Shown here piece by piece: positions 42,108-51,281 of a stretch of DNA of 64,000 bases (its first letter is position 1; every line of letters begins with the position of its first letter). The position numbers and the translations under genes are program-made. The notes beneath the pieces are model-generated. The model saw only the letters and a program-made list of their open reading frames with translations. It did not search any database and was not told where the DNA came from. Source of the DNA: Saccharicrinis sp963677345 (lineage in GTDB: Bacteria; Bacteroidota; Bacteroidia; Bacteroidales; Marinilabiliaceae); NCBI GenBank assembly GCA_963677345.2, contig CAXXLC010000029.1, positions 186,001-250,000 on the forward strand, read 5' to 3'.

Positions 42108-43820
42108 TTAGTGGTTTATCTGGTATTTTTTAATTTTTTGGTATAAAGTATTTCTTCCTATACCAAGAGATTTTGCAACTTTAGTCATGTTTCCCCGGTG
42201 TTTTTTTATTGCCAGGTAAATATGTCTTTTTTCTAATTCCTGCAAGGTCATATCAGGAACAGATTCGATGCTTACGTTATGAACAATGTCTGAATGCAAT
42301 CCTTCATTTTCATATTTAAGTTTATGAAAGCTGTCTAACGATATTTTACCGTTAAAGTTGATTAGTTGTTCAATAAAATTTTCAAGCTCTCGTACATTAC
42401 CCGGCCAATCGTATTCGAGCAATTGTTGCAAATCAGAATAACCGATGTGCGGGATGTCTTTTTGGAGTTTAATACTTTTTTGATTTAGGAAAAACCTGAT
42501 TAGAGAAGGAATGTCACCTTTGCGATCCCTTAATGAAGGAATATAAAGAGGGATGACGCTGATTCTGTAATAAAGATCCATTCTGAAATTACCTTTTTCA
42601 ACTTCTGTTTGCAGGTTTTTATTAGTGGCGGCAATGATTCTTACATCAACAGGAATTACTTTATCTCCACCAACTCTGGTGATACTACTTTCTTGTATTG
42701 CTCTGAGTAACTTAACCTGCATATCGGGCTTCATATCTCCAATTTCGTCTAAAAACAGAGTTCCGTTGTTGGCTAATTCAAATTTTCCTGGGTGACCACC
42801 TTTCTTTGCACCGGTAAAAGCACCATGGTCATATCCAAATAATTCACTTTCGATTAAATTTTCAGAAATAGCAGCGCAATTTATTGCAACAAAGGATCCA
42901 TTTTTTCGGTTGCTGGCATTGTGTATGCTTTGAGCAAAAACTTCTTTCCCGGTGCCGCTTTCGCCTTCTATTAGAATTGTTGAAGGGCTATTGGCAATTG
43001 TTTCGGCATATTCAATGGCTTGACGCATGATTTTACTTTTGCCAATAATATCATCAAAAGTATACCTGGCTTCCATTCCTGTATATTTATTTACAAGCTG
43101 GTAAACTTTTTCAATGGATCTGAATGCCAATACAAATCCAATTTTATTGCCGTCAATATCTTTTATAGATGAACAGTTTAAGTTGAATTTAAGTGAGTCG
43201 CTTGGTGTGTTTATGGTTGTTTCCTTATTTGAAATATCATGCCCCGAGTTAAGATATTTAATAATTTCATCCCAATTAGAGATTAGCTTTCCTATAGAGT
43301 AATTGAGTAATTCTGTTCTTCTGATATTTAGTATTCGGCAGCAATGGTCGTTTGCGTAAATGATTTTACCTGTTGAAGATGTTGATAGTACGGCAAAATT
43401 TACAGCATTCATTATTGCAAAAGTAAATTGCTCATTTTCATCGATCTGGTGCTGCTTTTGGATATGCTGGATTGATTGGGATATTATTTCCTTTAATAAT
43501 AAAGTATAGCTTTGGGCAGTTTCTAACTTTCCTTTAATTAATATACCCAGGTAAAAAGTGAGTTCCGAATGTATTTTAAATGGTACTGAATAAAACGAAT
43601 ATTCTGGTTTGTTTTTTTGAATATTGAAGAATTCAGGGAATGAGACCTTGCTAACTATACTCTCAAGTGTATTCTTTTCATCAAAGGATTTTTGGATTAA
43701 TATGTTTTTGTTTTCATCAAAAATACAGATGTTAAACGGTTCTGATATAAAACGGCTTATATCATTTAAAATAAAATTGTTTATATGATGAATAGTATCC
43801 TGAGCGTTTAGTGTGACCAT
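42108..43820 (-). CDS. Sigma-54-dependent activator with PAS domain (hydrogenase regulator)
   Basis: 570 residues: an unassigned N-terminal sensor region (1-125), a PAS domain (about 133-240, with SSTGKIIYANDHCCRIL), the AAA+ domain (about 262-495) and a C-terminal Fis-type helix-turn-helix (KVAKSLGIGRNTLYQKIKKY). Walker A is GESGTGKE, the sigma-54 contact loop is ELFGYDHGAFTGAKK, Walker B is GTLFLDEIGDM; all intact. It lies directly upstream of the hydrogenase operon with the operator repeats in between, so it most likely activates that operon. The N-terminal signal is unknown. Confidence 0.9.
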   Translation of the reverse strand: MVTLNAQDTIHHINNFILNDISRFISEPFNICIFDENKNILIQKSFDEKNTLESIVSKVSFPEFFNIQKNKPEYSFYSVPFKIHSELTFYLGILIKGKLETAQSYTLLLKEIISQSIQHIQKQHQIDENEQFTFAIMNAVNFAVLSTSSTGKIIYANDHCCRILNIRRTELLNYSIGKLISNWDEIIKYLNSGHDISNKETTINTPSDSLKFNLNCSSIKDIDGNKIGFVLAFRSIEKVYQLVNKYTGMEARYTFDDIIGKSKIMRQAIEYAETIANSPSTILIEGESGTGKEVFAQSIHNASNRKNGSFVAINCAAISENLIESELFGYDHGAFTGAKKGGHPGKFELANNGTLFLDEIGDMKPDMQVKLLRAIQESSITRVGGDKVIPVDVRIIAATNKNLQTEVEKGNFRMDLYYRISVIPLYIPSLRDRKGDIPSLIRFFLNQKSIKLQKDIPHIGYSDLQQLLEYDWPGNVRELENFIEQLINFNGKISLDSFHKLKYENEGLHSDIVHNVSIESVPDMTLQELEKRHIYLAIKKHRGNMTKVAKSLGIGRNTLYQKIKKYQINH

Positions 43821-43934
43821 TTAATTTTTTTTGATCTGAGTGTACAAAACTAACTATTTTAAAGTAATAGTTAAAGTATAAAGAAAATTTACTACGTTTA
43901 GATAATATTTGTAAACATTTTTAATACTTTAATT

Positions 43935-44855
43935 ATGAGAAAAATTAATATCCTTACATTTTTTATATTGTTTTCATTGTCGTGTTTTGCACAGAAAACA
44001 AAGTTGAGTCTGAACTTGAAAAAAGGACAAGAATATAAACAGAATCTGGATTCTAAGGTGACTATTGAACAAGATGTAAATGGTATGACCATAAATATAG
44101 GGATGGATATCATGGGAGATATGTCATATGTGGTAGATAAAGTGAATGGTGATTCTTATGACCTTTCTGTAAAGTATAATAGTTTAACCATGGGAATGAA
44201 AATGCCGCAGGGGGCAATGAAATTTAGTTCAGAAAAAATCGATGTAAATGATATGTTTTCAACTATTTTAGGTGAAATGGTAGGAAAAACATTTTATATC
44301 ACGATGCTTAAAAATGGTAAAATAACTGAAGTTCGTAATTCTGAAGTCCTGTTTGAATCTGTTTATGATAAATTACCCAATGTTCCGGAAGCTCAACTTA
44401 AGCAAATGAAGAGTCAATTAAGTCAGGCTTATGGAAAAGATGCTTTAAAAGGAAATTTAGAAATGGTTACTTCAATATTTCCTGATAAACCTGTAAGTAT
44501 TGGAGATAGTTGGAATATTACAACTAATATGAAGTCCGGATTTTCAGCGTTAATGACTTCAACCTTTAAGTATCTTGAAGAAGGTGTAGATTATTATCTT
44601 ATTGGTGGAGATTCTGAAATTCAGACGGAAGATACTGGTGATTATATAGAAAATAATGGTATGAAAATGAAATATGTTTTAAGTGGTAAGTTAACTTCAA
44701 AAATTAAAATTGATAAAGAATCAGGTTGGATTGTAGATGCAAAAATTAATCAGGAGTTAAAAGGTAAAACAAACATTCAGGGAAATGCTCAAATGCCAAA
44801 TGGAATGTCAATACCAATGGTAATGAAAAGCGATATGACGATTACAGGTAATTAA
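43935..44855 (+). CDS. Secreted DUF6263-like protein
   Basis: 306 residues with a signal peptide (MRKINILTFFILFSLSCFAQ). The rest is beta-rich with VSIGDSWNITTNM and a KMKYVLSGKLTSKIKIDKES region, typical of the DUF6263 family of Bacteroidota. Function unknown. Divergent from the sigma-54 activator gene with 114 bases between; a terminator follows. Confidence 0.7.
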   Translation: MRKINILTFFILFSLSCFAQKTKLSLNLKKGQEYKQNLDSKVTIEQDVNGMTINIGMDIMGDMSYVVDKVNGDSYDLSVKYNSLTMGMKMPQGAMKFSSEKIDVNDMFSTILGEMVGKTFYITMLKNGKITEVRNSEVLFESVYDKLPNVPEAQLKQMKSQLSQAYGKDALKGNLEMVTSIFPDKPVSIGDSWNITTNMKSGFSALMTSTFKYLEEGVDYYLIGGDSEIQTEDTGDYIENNGMKMKYVLSGKLTSKIKIDKESGWIVDAKINQELKGKTNIQGNAQMPNGMSIPMVMKSDMTITGN

Positions 44856-44914
44856 AATTGAAGATGATCGTTAGATTTTAGATTACTGAAGACGATAAAT
44901 ACATTTATTACATG

Positions 44915-44946
44915 AAGCTGTATCAGATTTGCTACAGCTTTTTTTG
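44915..44946 (+). terminator. Intrinsic terminator
   Basis: Perfect 8-bp stem AAGCTGTA (44915-44922) / TACAGCTT (44933-44940), T run from 44939. Confidence 0.85.
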
Positions 44947-45372
44947 TGAGTTTTAATGCTATTTCGACAATAAAATGATACTGCAAGCATACGAGCTCGA
45001 CTGATTTTTGGAAAGTATTCAGAATGGGATCGGTTATTGTTCGGGTGCTATATCCTATCCCTATCCGAACAAAACCCGAACAGAACCCTATGACACCCGA
45101 ACGCTATCCGAAGCCAACCCGAAGCCGGTACCTTTCAGACTCCTATTGGATTTAATGCTCATATCATTAATAAATCGCTATGATTTCGCCCTGCTGGGCG
45201 AAATCGCCCATGTGTAATTGTTATGATTAAATTAAAATACATACTTATAATGTTCAGATATGTAGTGTGTTAAGGTGTTGTGTGTTTCTGTAGATTTGAG
45301 TTTGGTATATAACTTGGCTTTTATGTGGCATAACTGAATATTTCAGTTGTATAACCATAAAAAATTTGAGTT
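44947..45372. other. Non-coding region with a GC-rich CCGAA-repeat patch
   Basis: Between the DUF6263-like and TonB genes. At about 45040-45130 there are six CCGAA units and several CTATCC repeats in a patch clearly richer in GC than its surroundings. A 10-bp hairpin GATTTCGCCC (45182-45191) / GGGCGAAATC (45196-45205) follows, then a palindrome AACTGAA-TAT-TTCAGTT at 45332-45348 that could be an operator for tonB. A 69-codon frame at 45008 has no protein-like character. Confidence 0.5.
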
Positions 45373-46053
45373 ATGGAAGTTAAAAAATCAAGAAAAGCAG
45401 ACCTGGAGCAAAAACGTAATATGTTTTTGCAAATTGGATTCGTTGCAGCCTTAGGGATTTCTTTGGTTGCTTTTGAATGGAAAAGCACAACTGAATCTGT
45501 TATTGCATATGCAAACAATGCTATGTTGATTGAAGATTTAGAGCTGCCTCCGATTACAACTGTTAAAGAGCCAGAGCAACCCAAGCCTGTACCTCCAAAG
45601 GTTTCTGTTGAGGAATTGATTATTGTAGAAGATGAAACTCCAATTGAAGACGAATTAGACTTTTCTTCAGAATCAACAGAGGAATTAGAAACAGTAATTG
45701 AGGATATGTCTTTTGAGGATGAAGGTGATGATGAGGCAATACCCTTTGTTATTTTAGAGGAAAAGCCTGTGTTTCCTGGTGGTGACAAAGCTTTAATTCG
45801 TTATTTGGCGCAATCAGTAAATTATCCGGTTATTGCTCAGGAAAATGGAATTCAGGGTAAAGTTTATCTTAGTTTTGTTATTGGAAAAACTGGTAAAGTG
45901 CGAGATGTAAAAATTCTTCGGGGAGTTGACCCTTCTTTGGACAAAGAAGCGATTAGGGTGGTTTCTTCAATGCCTGATTGGACACCAGGTAAGCAAAGAA
46001 ATAAATATGTTTCAGTATCTTATCAGGTGCCTATAAATTTTAAATTACAATAG
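45373..46053 (+). CDS. tonB: TonB-family energy transducer
   Basis: 226 residues. One N-terminal membrane segment (about 18-34, LQIGFVAALGISLVAFEW), a proline- and acid-rich periplasmic linker (VKEPEQPKPVPPKV and a highly acidic stretch), and a C-terminal TonB domain (about 145-226) with YPVIAQENGIQGKVYLSFVI and VSSMPDWTPGKQRNK. It couples the proton motive force to outer-membrane transporters such as SusC. Alone in its unit. Confidence 0.9.
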   Translation: MEVKKSRKADLEQKRNMFLQIGFVAALGISLVAFEWKSTTESVIAYANNAMLIEDLELPPITTVKEPEQPKPVPPKVSVEELIIVEDETPIEDELDFSSESTEELETVIEDMSFEDEGDDEAIPFVILEEKPVFPGGDKALIRYLAQSVNYPVIAQENGIQGKVYLSFVIGKTGKVRDVKILRGVDPSLDKEAIRVVSSMPDWTPGKQRNKYVSVSYQVPINFKLQ

Positions 46054-46114
46054 AAATTGTTAATGCTGTAATACGCTGATATTTCCCAAATATCTTGTTA
46101 ATAATGAAATAAAT

Positions 46115-46146
46115 AACTACCCCGTTTTCCCTTTTTCGGGGTGGTT
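46115..46146 (+). other. Stem-loop between tonB and the DUF4837 gene
   Basis: AACTACCCCG (46115-46124) pairs with CGGGGTGGTT (46137-46146), one wobble. No T run follows, so it may be a regulatory or stabilising hairpin. Confidence 0.4.
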
Positions 46147-46172
46147 GATTTGACTTACAAAAACTTACTATT

Positions 46173-47192
46173 ATGAAAGCTGTATCATATCTATCCATCA
46201 AAAATTTTAATGTAAAAAATTCAATACTTGTTCTGTTAATTAGTGTTATATTCATAGGAGCATGTAAAACGCAAAGTGGTGATATTAAAATCAGATCAAT
46301 AGGAGCCCCCGGAGAATTGCTGATAGTAATGGATTCTTCTTTTAATAATACTATAATTAAAGACCATGTCGTAGAATTTGCAACTCACGAGTTTCCTTGT
46401 TTACCTCAACCTGAATCTACATTTAAAATTATATTTATTGATGATGATGATTTTATGGGGCATTTTAAATCATATCGTAATATCCTAATTCTTAATCATA
46501 GTATGCTGATTAAAGATGATGTATTGTATGAAACGAATAAGTGGGCAAGTAATCAGCAGGTTGTGCAAATTAATTTTTCAGGTAAGGAGAAATTTGTAAA
46601 TATGTTGTCGGAGAATAAGAATGAAATATTTAACCATTTTTACTATGGCGATATTTATTCAATGTCTCAGGCAAATAAAACTATGGAAAATGCTTCAATG
46701 GAAAAGTATATTAAAGATAAATATAATTTAAATATTACTATTCCTCAGGGCTATAGATTGGTAAAAGATACACTTGGCTTTATCTGGTTGCGATTAGACC
46801 AACTTGAGACTATTCAGTCGATTATAATTCACGAGTTTGATTTGGATACATTAAAATCTTTAAGTACCGTAGATTTAATTACTATGCGAAATTTCGTGTC
46901 GCATAAATATATCCCAGGTCCAAATACATATTCATATATGACTACAGAAAGCCGTTTGCCTGTTATGACACAAAGGTTAGTTAAACACCAAATGGATATA
47001 CTAGAGATGAGAGGCTTATGGAAAGTGGAAGGGTATTTTATGGGAGGACCATTTGTTGATTACTTTTTGAAAGATGAGGAAAGAAATAAATTAATCATGG
47101 TTGAAGGTTTTGTGTATGCACCAAAAAAACAAAATAAGGCATATTATGTGCGGCAAATTGAGTCAATATTGTATTCGTTAAAGTTAAGTTAA
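46173..47192 (+). CDS. DUF4837-family lipoprotein
   Basis: 339 residues. A membrane or lipoprotein signal near residues 17-31 ends at IGACKT, a lipobox-like cysteine; the family core has IGAPGELLIVMD, SYRNILILNHSML and RGLWKVEGYFMGGPFVDYF. DUF4837 is a Bacteroidota family of unknown function located in the envelope. The start at 46173 gives 16 residues before the signal; a later start is possible. Confidence 0.8.
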   Translation: MKAVSYLSIKNFNVKNSILVLLISVIFIGACKTQSGDIKIRSIGAPGELLIVMDSSFNNTIIKDHVVEFATHEFPCLPQPESTFKIIFIDDDDFMGHFKSYRNILILNHSMLIKDDVLYETNKWASNQQVVQINFSGKEKFVNMLSENKNEIFNHFYYGDIYSMSQANKTMENASMEKYIKDKYNLNITIPQGYRLVKDTLGFIWLRLDQLETIQSIIIHEFDLDTLKSLSTVDLITMRNFVSHKYIPGPNTYSYMTTESRLPVMTQRLVKHQMDILEMRGLWKVEGYFMGGPFVDYFLKDEERNKLIMVEGFVYAPKKQNKAYYVRQIESILYSLKLS

Positions 47193-47283
47193 AAAGCACT
47201 GTATTGATATTTTTTTATTAAGAGAGTTAATGCTTTTTAATAATAATTAGTTTCTTTGCTAAGAGTAAATAATATAACGTTTT

Positions 47284-48309
47284 ATGTTGAAAAAAGTATT
47301 GATTATAACATTTGCTGTGTTTGGTTTTTGTAATATGATGAATGCGCAAGTGAGTGATTTTGAAACTTTAATATCAAGAGGTTCTTCTGAGTATGAGATA
47401 GGTAATTACGAAGAAGCACTCAATTTTTTTAAGCAGGCTTATAAATATGATAAGTCATCAAATGTAGTGTGTTATGAGTTGGCTTTAACATATTTAGCTT
47501 TAAATGAGAATGAAAATGCAGCTATATATAGTGGCAAGCTTATAAAAAGAGATCAAGAGTATCAGGAGGATGCTTATTTGATCATTGGTTCTGCCTGGGA
47601 GAATTTAGGACGTGAGCATAGAGCCCGTAAAATGTATAAGGAAGGTATAAAAAAATATCCGGGTAATTATTTGTTAAGATACAATCTGGCTCTTTCTTTA
47701 TTTAATGCCAAAGAGTATGACGAAGCCCAGGAGTATGCAATTTCAGCTATTGAAATTGAACCAAAACATGGAAGTAGTCATTTGTTGCTTGCTTATATTA
47801 TGTTTGATAAAGGTGATAGGGTGCAAAGTATGTTGCCATTGTATTATTTTTTGTTGATAGAACAGGATAGTGATAGAAGTAATACAGCATATGATTTATT
47901 ACAATCTCTGTGGAATCAGGGGGTGACCATGAAAGGAAGAAGAGATATTATGTTGGTAAATGCCGGATATAAATATAGTGATTTTGGACCAGCTGAACAG
48001 GCCGTTAGTTTAATGAAGGCAGAAGAGAGTAGTCATAAAGAAAATTTGGAGAATATTGAAAATAAATTGATTCATTTTGCCCAAAATAATCAATCACTAT
48101 TTAAATTTTTAACGGAAGCTTCAGTGGATAAAGACGGATTTTGGTGGGAGTTTTATGTTAATTTCTTTTCTAAGATAGCAAATAATAATTTGTCAGTTCC
48201 TTTCAGCTATTTTATCAGTAGTTGTAAGCATAACGAGGAAGTGTTATTGTGGCTTTCTGATCATCATGAAGATTTTCAGAGATTTACGGCGTGGATGGAA
48301 GTTTATTGA
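47284..48309 (+). CDS. Secreted TPR-repeat protein
   Basis: 341 residues with signal peptide MLKKVLIITFAVFGFCNMMNA. At least four tetratricopeptide repeats lie at about 30-180 (SSEYEIGNYEEALNFFKQAY, LIIGSAWENLGREHRARKMY, YNLALSLFNAKEYDEAQEYA). The second half is helical and unassigned. Likely an envelope scaffold; no catalytic motif. Confidence 0.75.
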   Translation: MLKKVLIITFAVFGFCNMMNAQVSDFETLISRGSSEYEIGNYEEALNFFKQAYKYDKSSNVVCYELALTYLALNENENAAIYSGKLIKRDQEYQEDAYLIIGSAWENLGREHRARKMYKEGIKKYPGNYLLRYNLALSLFNAKEYDEAQEYAISAIEIEPKHGSSHLLLAYIMFDKGDRVQSMLPLYYFLLIEQDSDRSNTAYDLLQSLWNQGVTMKGRRDIMLVNAGYKYSDFGPAEQAVSLMKAEESSHKENLENIENKLIHFAQNNQSLFKFLTEASVDKDGFWWEFYVNFFSKIANNNLSVPFSYFISSCKHNEEVLLWLSDHHEDFQRFTAWMEVY

Positions 48310-48423
48310 TAATAAAATACTTGATGTTTGTCAACTTTGTGGGATTTTTATGAATCAAAATTTAATCTTTTGCGTAACAGGTAATCATTGAAGACGATTA
48401 TTAACTCTTAAAAACTTTATGTA

Positions 48424-48615
48424 ATGTCAAAGATTAAAACAAAGCATTTTCAATATACAGGATTAGATGATTTTGACAAGTCAATTGATCAGCAGATTAA
48501 TGAATATATTACAGAGAAAGGCATTGATTCTGGTAAGTTAATTGACGTGAAGTATTCTGCACATTCAAGTCAGGGTGTAAATACTTACTCAGCATTAATT
48601 ATTTACGAAGCCTAG
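48424..48615 (+). CDS. Cse60-like small protein, stop codon supplied by a palindromic repeat
   Basis: 63 residues resembling the Cse60 family (a small protein named in spore formers but found widely): FDKSIDQQINEYITEKGI, LIDVKYSAHSSQGVNTYSAL and IIYEA. The family normally ends at about the same place, so the protein is near full length. The TAG stop is formed by the CTAG at the left end of the 181-bp palindromic element that starts at 48612. Confidence 0.65.
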   Translation: MSKIKTKHFQYTGLDDFDKSIDQQINEYITEKGIDSGKLIDVKYSAHSSQGVNTYSALIIYEA

Positions 48616-48792
48616 CCTGATGTATTCATAAATTTTCGTTATGAGAGCATCAAAAGCAAAGAGAAAAAGTGAAGTGGAGATTTTCAGTTTGCAGGAATAG
48701 TGAACTATTTTGAAAACTTAAAATCGAGCATTTGCTTTTTATCAAAGATTTTGAGGCTTGCAGTAGAATAATTTATGAATAGTTCAGGCTAG
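48612..48792. repeat. 181-bp palindromic MITE-like element
   Basis: Both ends read CTAGCCTGA inward, followed by ATTCATAAAT on both sides, and the two 80-base arms stay aligned without gaps at roughly 70% identity to the centre near 48702. No ORF. The structure is that of a miniature inverted-repeat element, or a large RNA hairpin if transcribed. The likely target is CTAG or TA. It supplies the stop codon of the upstream gene. Confidence 0.8.
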
Positions 48793-48813
48793 ATCGTTTA
48801 AAGAAAATACTTA

Positions 48814-48850
48814 AAAAAAGGTTGTGTTATTCATTACACAGCCTTTTTTT
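48814..48850 (+). terminator. Intrinsic terminator
   Basis: AAAAAGGTTGTGT / ACACAGCCTTTTT stem (about 48815-48827 / 48836-48848) with one G-U pair and a T run. It closes off the upstream gene before the riboswitch. Confidence 0.85.
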
Positions 48851-48884
48851 ATGTATTTTTGTGGGCTCTTATGGTAAATACATA

Positions 48885-49065
48885 TAAGTATTTGAAAAGG
48901 GAATCCTGTAACTTAATTAATTAATTAATTAATTAAGGAGTCAGGAACTGTACCCGCAGCCGTATTCTACCTTTAACAAGGTGAGGTCAATACCACTGTT
49001 TAAATTTAAACGGGAAGGTACTCGTAAAGAAAGTCGGAAAACCTGCCATAAGTAATGTTTCATGA
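48885..49065 (+). promoter_or_regulatory. Cobalamin riboswitch
   Basis: Conserved blocks in order: AAAAGGGAATCCTGT (48896 on), GGAACTGTACCCGCAGCCG (the B12 box core), a variable stem, and AGTCGGAAAACCTGCCAT. A TTAATTAA tandem run at 48913-48936 lies in a peripheral loop. The following CGGGAGG before the btuF ATG could be sequestered when cobalamin binds, so translation control is likely. Confidence 0.95.
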
Positions 49066-49086
49066 ATCTTTCGGGAGGTAAAAGTT

Positions 49087-50223
49087 ATGATGATTAAATA
49101 TTTTTCTGTTTTTTTAATTACACTGGCTGTTAGTGTTTCTTGTTCAACAAATCACTCAGGTAAAAATCAGGTTCCTGAATTGGTTAAGCCTGATTCTGTT
49201 TATAACCCAGTTTATGCAAATCGTTTTTCAATTCAGTATTTTCCTAAATACAAAGTAATAGAAGTTCTTCATCCATGGGATTCGCTTGCTGCTCCTTATC
49301 GAATGGTATTGTCTTCAGATTCTGTATTCCTGAAAAACAATCCTCATGCAATTAAAATACCTGTTCAAAGATGGGTTTCAGTTGCGTCTACCCAAATTTG
49401 CTATGCCAATGAGTTAGGTGTACTTGATGCCTTGGTTGGGTTAGCAGAACCAGAATATGTTTCAAATAAGAAAGTTGTTAGTCGGTTAAAGAATGGGGAG
49501 ATTAAAAATATAGGAACAGCTTATGCTCCTGATATGGAAGTTGTTTTGTCTTTAAATCCTGATATAATGATGGTTTCTCCTTTTAAGGATGATTACTATG
49601 GTTCTTTAAGGGAAGCCGGGGTTACTATTGTAACTAATAGCAGTTATCTTGAGAATACACCTCTTGGTCGAGTTGAATGGCTGGTGTATTTTTCAGCTTT
49701 TTTTAATAAAGAGAACGAGGCTTTAAAAAAAGTTGAAAATGTTGCAGTTAAATATCAAGAGGTAAGAAATATAGCTTCCAAAGCAATAATGAAACCAACG
49801 GTTTTTTCAGGGAAAATTTTTCAAGGTATCTGGTATGCTCCTGCAGCTCAAAGTTATAAGGCTAATTTTTTTAAAGATGCTGGTGTTGATTATGTGTTTA
49901 AAGACAGGGATGGAGTAGGATCCTTGACTTATGATTTCGAAACCGTTTATGAAGCTGCCGGAGGATGTGATTATTGGATTTTGCTTGTAAATCTTCCGGG
50001 AGAATATAGTTATTCGGTTTTAGAAAAAGAGGATTCGCGTTATGCAGATTTTAAGGCATTTAAAGAAAGAAATGTTTTTTATTCAAATACATTTAGATCC
50101 CAATATTATGAAGAAGGTTTGTTAAAACCTGATGTGATATTATCTGATTTTGTCAAATTATTCCATCCTGAATTACTGAAAGATTATGAACCTGTTTTTT
50201 ATAAAAAGCTGACAAAAGAATAA
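49087..50223 (+). CDS. btuF: ABC substrate-binding lipoprotein for cobalamin (BtuF-like)
   Basis: 378 residues with a lipoprotein signal (ITLAVSVSCSTN). The helical-backbone-type periplasmic binding fold shows VQRWVSVASTQICYANELGV and ALNPDIMMVSP-type (here LSLNPDIMMVS) segments, plus late YADFKAFKERNVFY. The class binds corrinoids or iron chelates; the cobalamin riboswitch upstream makes B12 or a related corrinoid the likely ligand. First gene of a three-gene importer operon. Confidence 0.85.
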   Translation: MMIKYFSVFLITLAVSVSCSTNHSGKNQVPELVKPDSVYNPVYANRFSIQYFPKYKVIEVLHPWDSLAAPYRMVLSSDSVFLKNNPHAIKIPVQRWVSVASTQICYANELGVLDALVGLAEPEYVSNKKVVSRLKNGEIKNIGTAYAPDMEVVLSLNPDIMMVSPFKDDYYGSLREAGVTIVTNSSYLENTPLGRVEWLVYFSAFFNKENEALKKVENVAVKYQEVRNIASKAIMKPTVFSGKIFQGIWYAPAAQSYKANFFKDAGVDYVFKDRDGVGSLTYDFETVYEAAGGCDYWILLVNLPGEYSYSVLEKEDSRYADFKAFKERNVFYSNTFRSQYYEEGLLKPDVILSDFVKLFHPELLKDYEPVFYKKLTKE

Positions 50224-50226
50224 GGT

Positions 50227-51273
50227 ATGCAGGGAGAATGGGCAAAGGGGAGAAAAAATGCTGCTTTTTTAGGTTTGGCTATACTGTTATTGACGCTGTT
50301 ATTTCTTAATATCTCACTTGGTTCGGTTTATATTCCGTTTCCGGTAATTATTAAATGGATGTTTGGTTATGGAGCGGAAAATGAGATATGGGCGAATATT
50401 TTATTAAAGTCCAGGTTTCCTCAAACTGTTACAGCGTTACTTTCAGGAGCCGCATTAGCTGTTGGCGGACTTCAAATGCAAACCTTATTTAGAAATCCGC
50501 TTGCTGGTCCATCTATTTTAGGTATTAGTTCGGGAGCAGGTTTAGGGGTTGCAATTGTAGTTTTATCATTTGGAATTTTTGGTGGATTGTCAAGTTTAAT
50601 AGCGAGTTCATTTGGTGTTATAACGATATCTCTGGCTGCTTTTTTTGGTGCATTTGGAGTGTTGTTTGTTGTTTTGTTTTTGGCTCGCAAACTTAGGAAT
50701 AATGCCATGTTATTGATTGTTGGCATTATGGTAGGTTATGCCTCAAGTGCAATTGTGGGGTTGTTACAATTTTTTAGTGCAAAGGAGGATATAAAAAGTT
50801 ATGTTGTTTGGGAGTTGGGTTCTTTTAATAATATATCCTGGGATAAGCATTTAATTTTTGTGCCTTTAATAATATTAGGCTTAATAGGTTCATTATTCCT
50901 CATAAAATCATTAAATGTATTGTTGTTAGGTGAAAATTATGCATCAAATTTAGGTTTGAATATTAAACGGTCAAGATTAGGGATATTGGTTGTAACCGGA
51001 TTGTTAACTGCAACAGTTACAGCGTTCTGTGGTCCAATTGCTTTCTTAGGCTTGGCAGTGCCTCATTTATGTAAAGGATTGTTTAAAACAGCTGATCATT
51101 CAGTTTTGATTCCTGCAGTAATGGTACTTGGTGCTTGTTTGGCATTGTTTTGTAATGTAATAGCCCGACTTCCAGGGTTTGATGGAGCATTGCCTATTAA
51201 TGCTGTTACTTCTCTTATTGGAGCTCCTATTGTAGTTTCTGTAATATTAAAGCGAAGAAATTTAACCCAATAA
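50227..51273 (+). CDS. btuC: FecCD/BtuC-family permease
   Basis: 348-residue inner-membrane permease with about ten segments. Typical motifs include RFPQTVTALLSGAALAVGG, GISSGAGLGVAIVV, VWELGSFNNISWD and FCGPIAFLGLAVPHL. It begins three bases after the substrate-binding gene. Pairs with the ATPase encoded next. Confidence 0.9.
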   Translation: MQGEWAKGRKNAAFLGLAILLLTLLFLNISLGSVYIPFPVIIKWMFGYGAENEIWANILLKSRFPQTVTALLSGAALAVGGLQMQTLFRNPLAGPSILGISSGAGLGVAIVVLSFGIFGGLSSLIASSFGVITISLAAFFGAFGVLFVVLFLARKLRNNAMLLIVGIMVGYASSAIVGLLQFFSAKEDIKSYVVWELGSFNNISWDKHLIFVPLIILGLIGSLFLIKSLNVLLLGENYASNLGLNIKRSRLGILVVTGLLTATVTAFCGPIAFLGLAVPHLCKGLFKTADHSVLIPAVMVLGACLALFCNVIARLPGFDGALPINAVTSLIGAPIVVSVILKRRNLTQ

Positions 51274-51281
51274 TATAACCA

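Noticed and set aside
45008..45217. 69-codon frame in the GC-rich patch
   Set aside because: Repeated CCGAA units give a low-complexity translation; better explained as non-coding repeat DNA.
48913..48936. TTAATTAATT run as a replication origin or AT-rich regulatory site
   Set aside because: It lies within the peripheral loop of the cobalamin riboswitch and no DnaA-box cluster is near.
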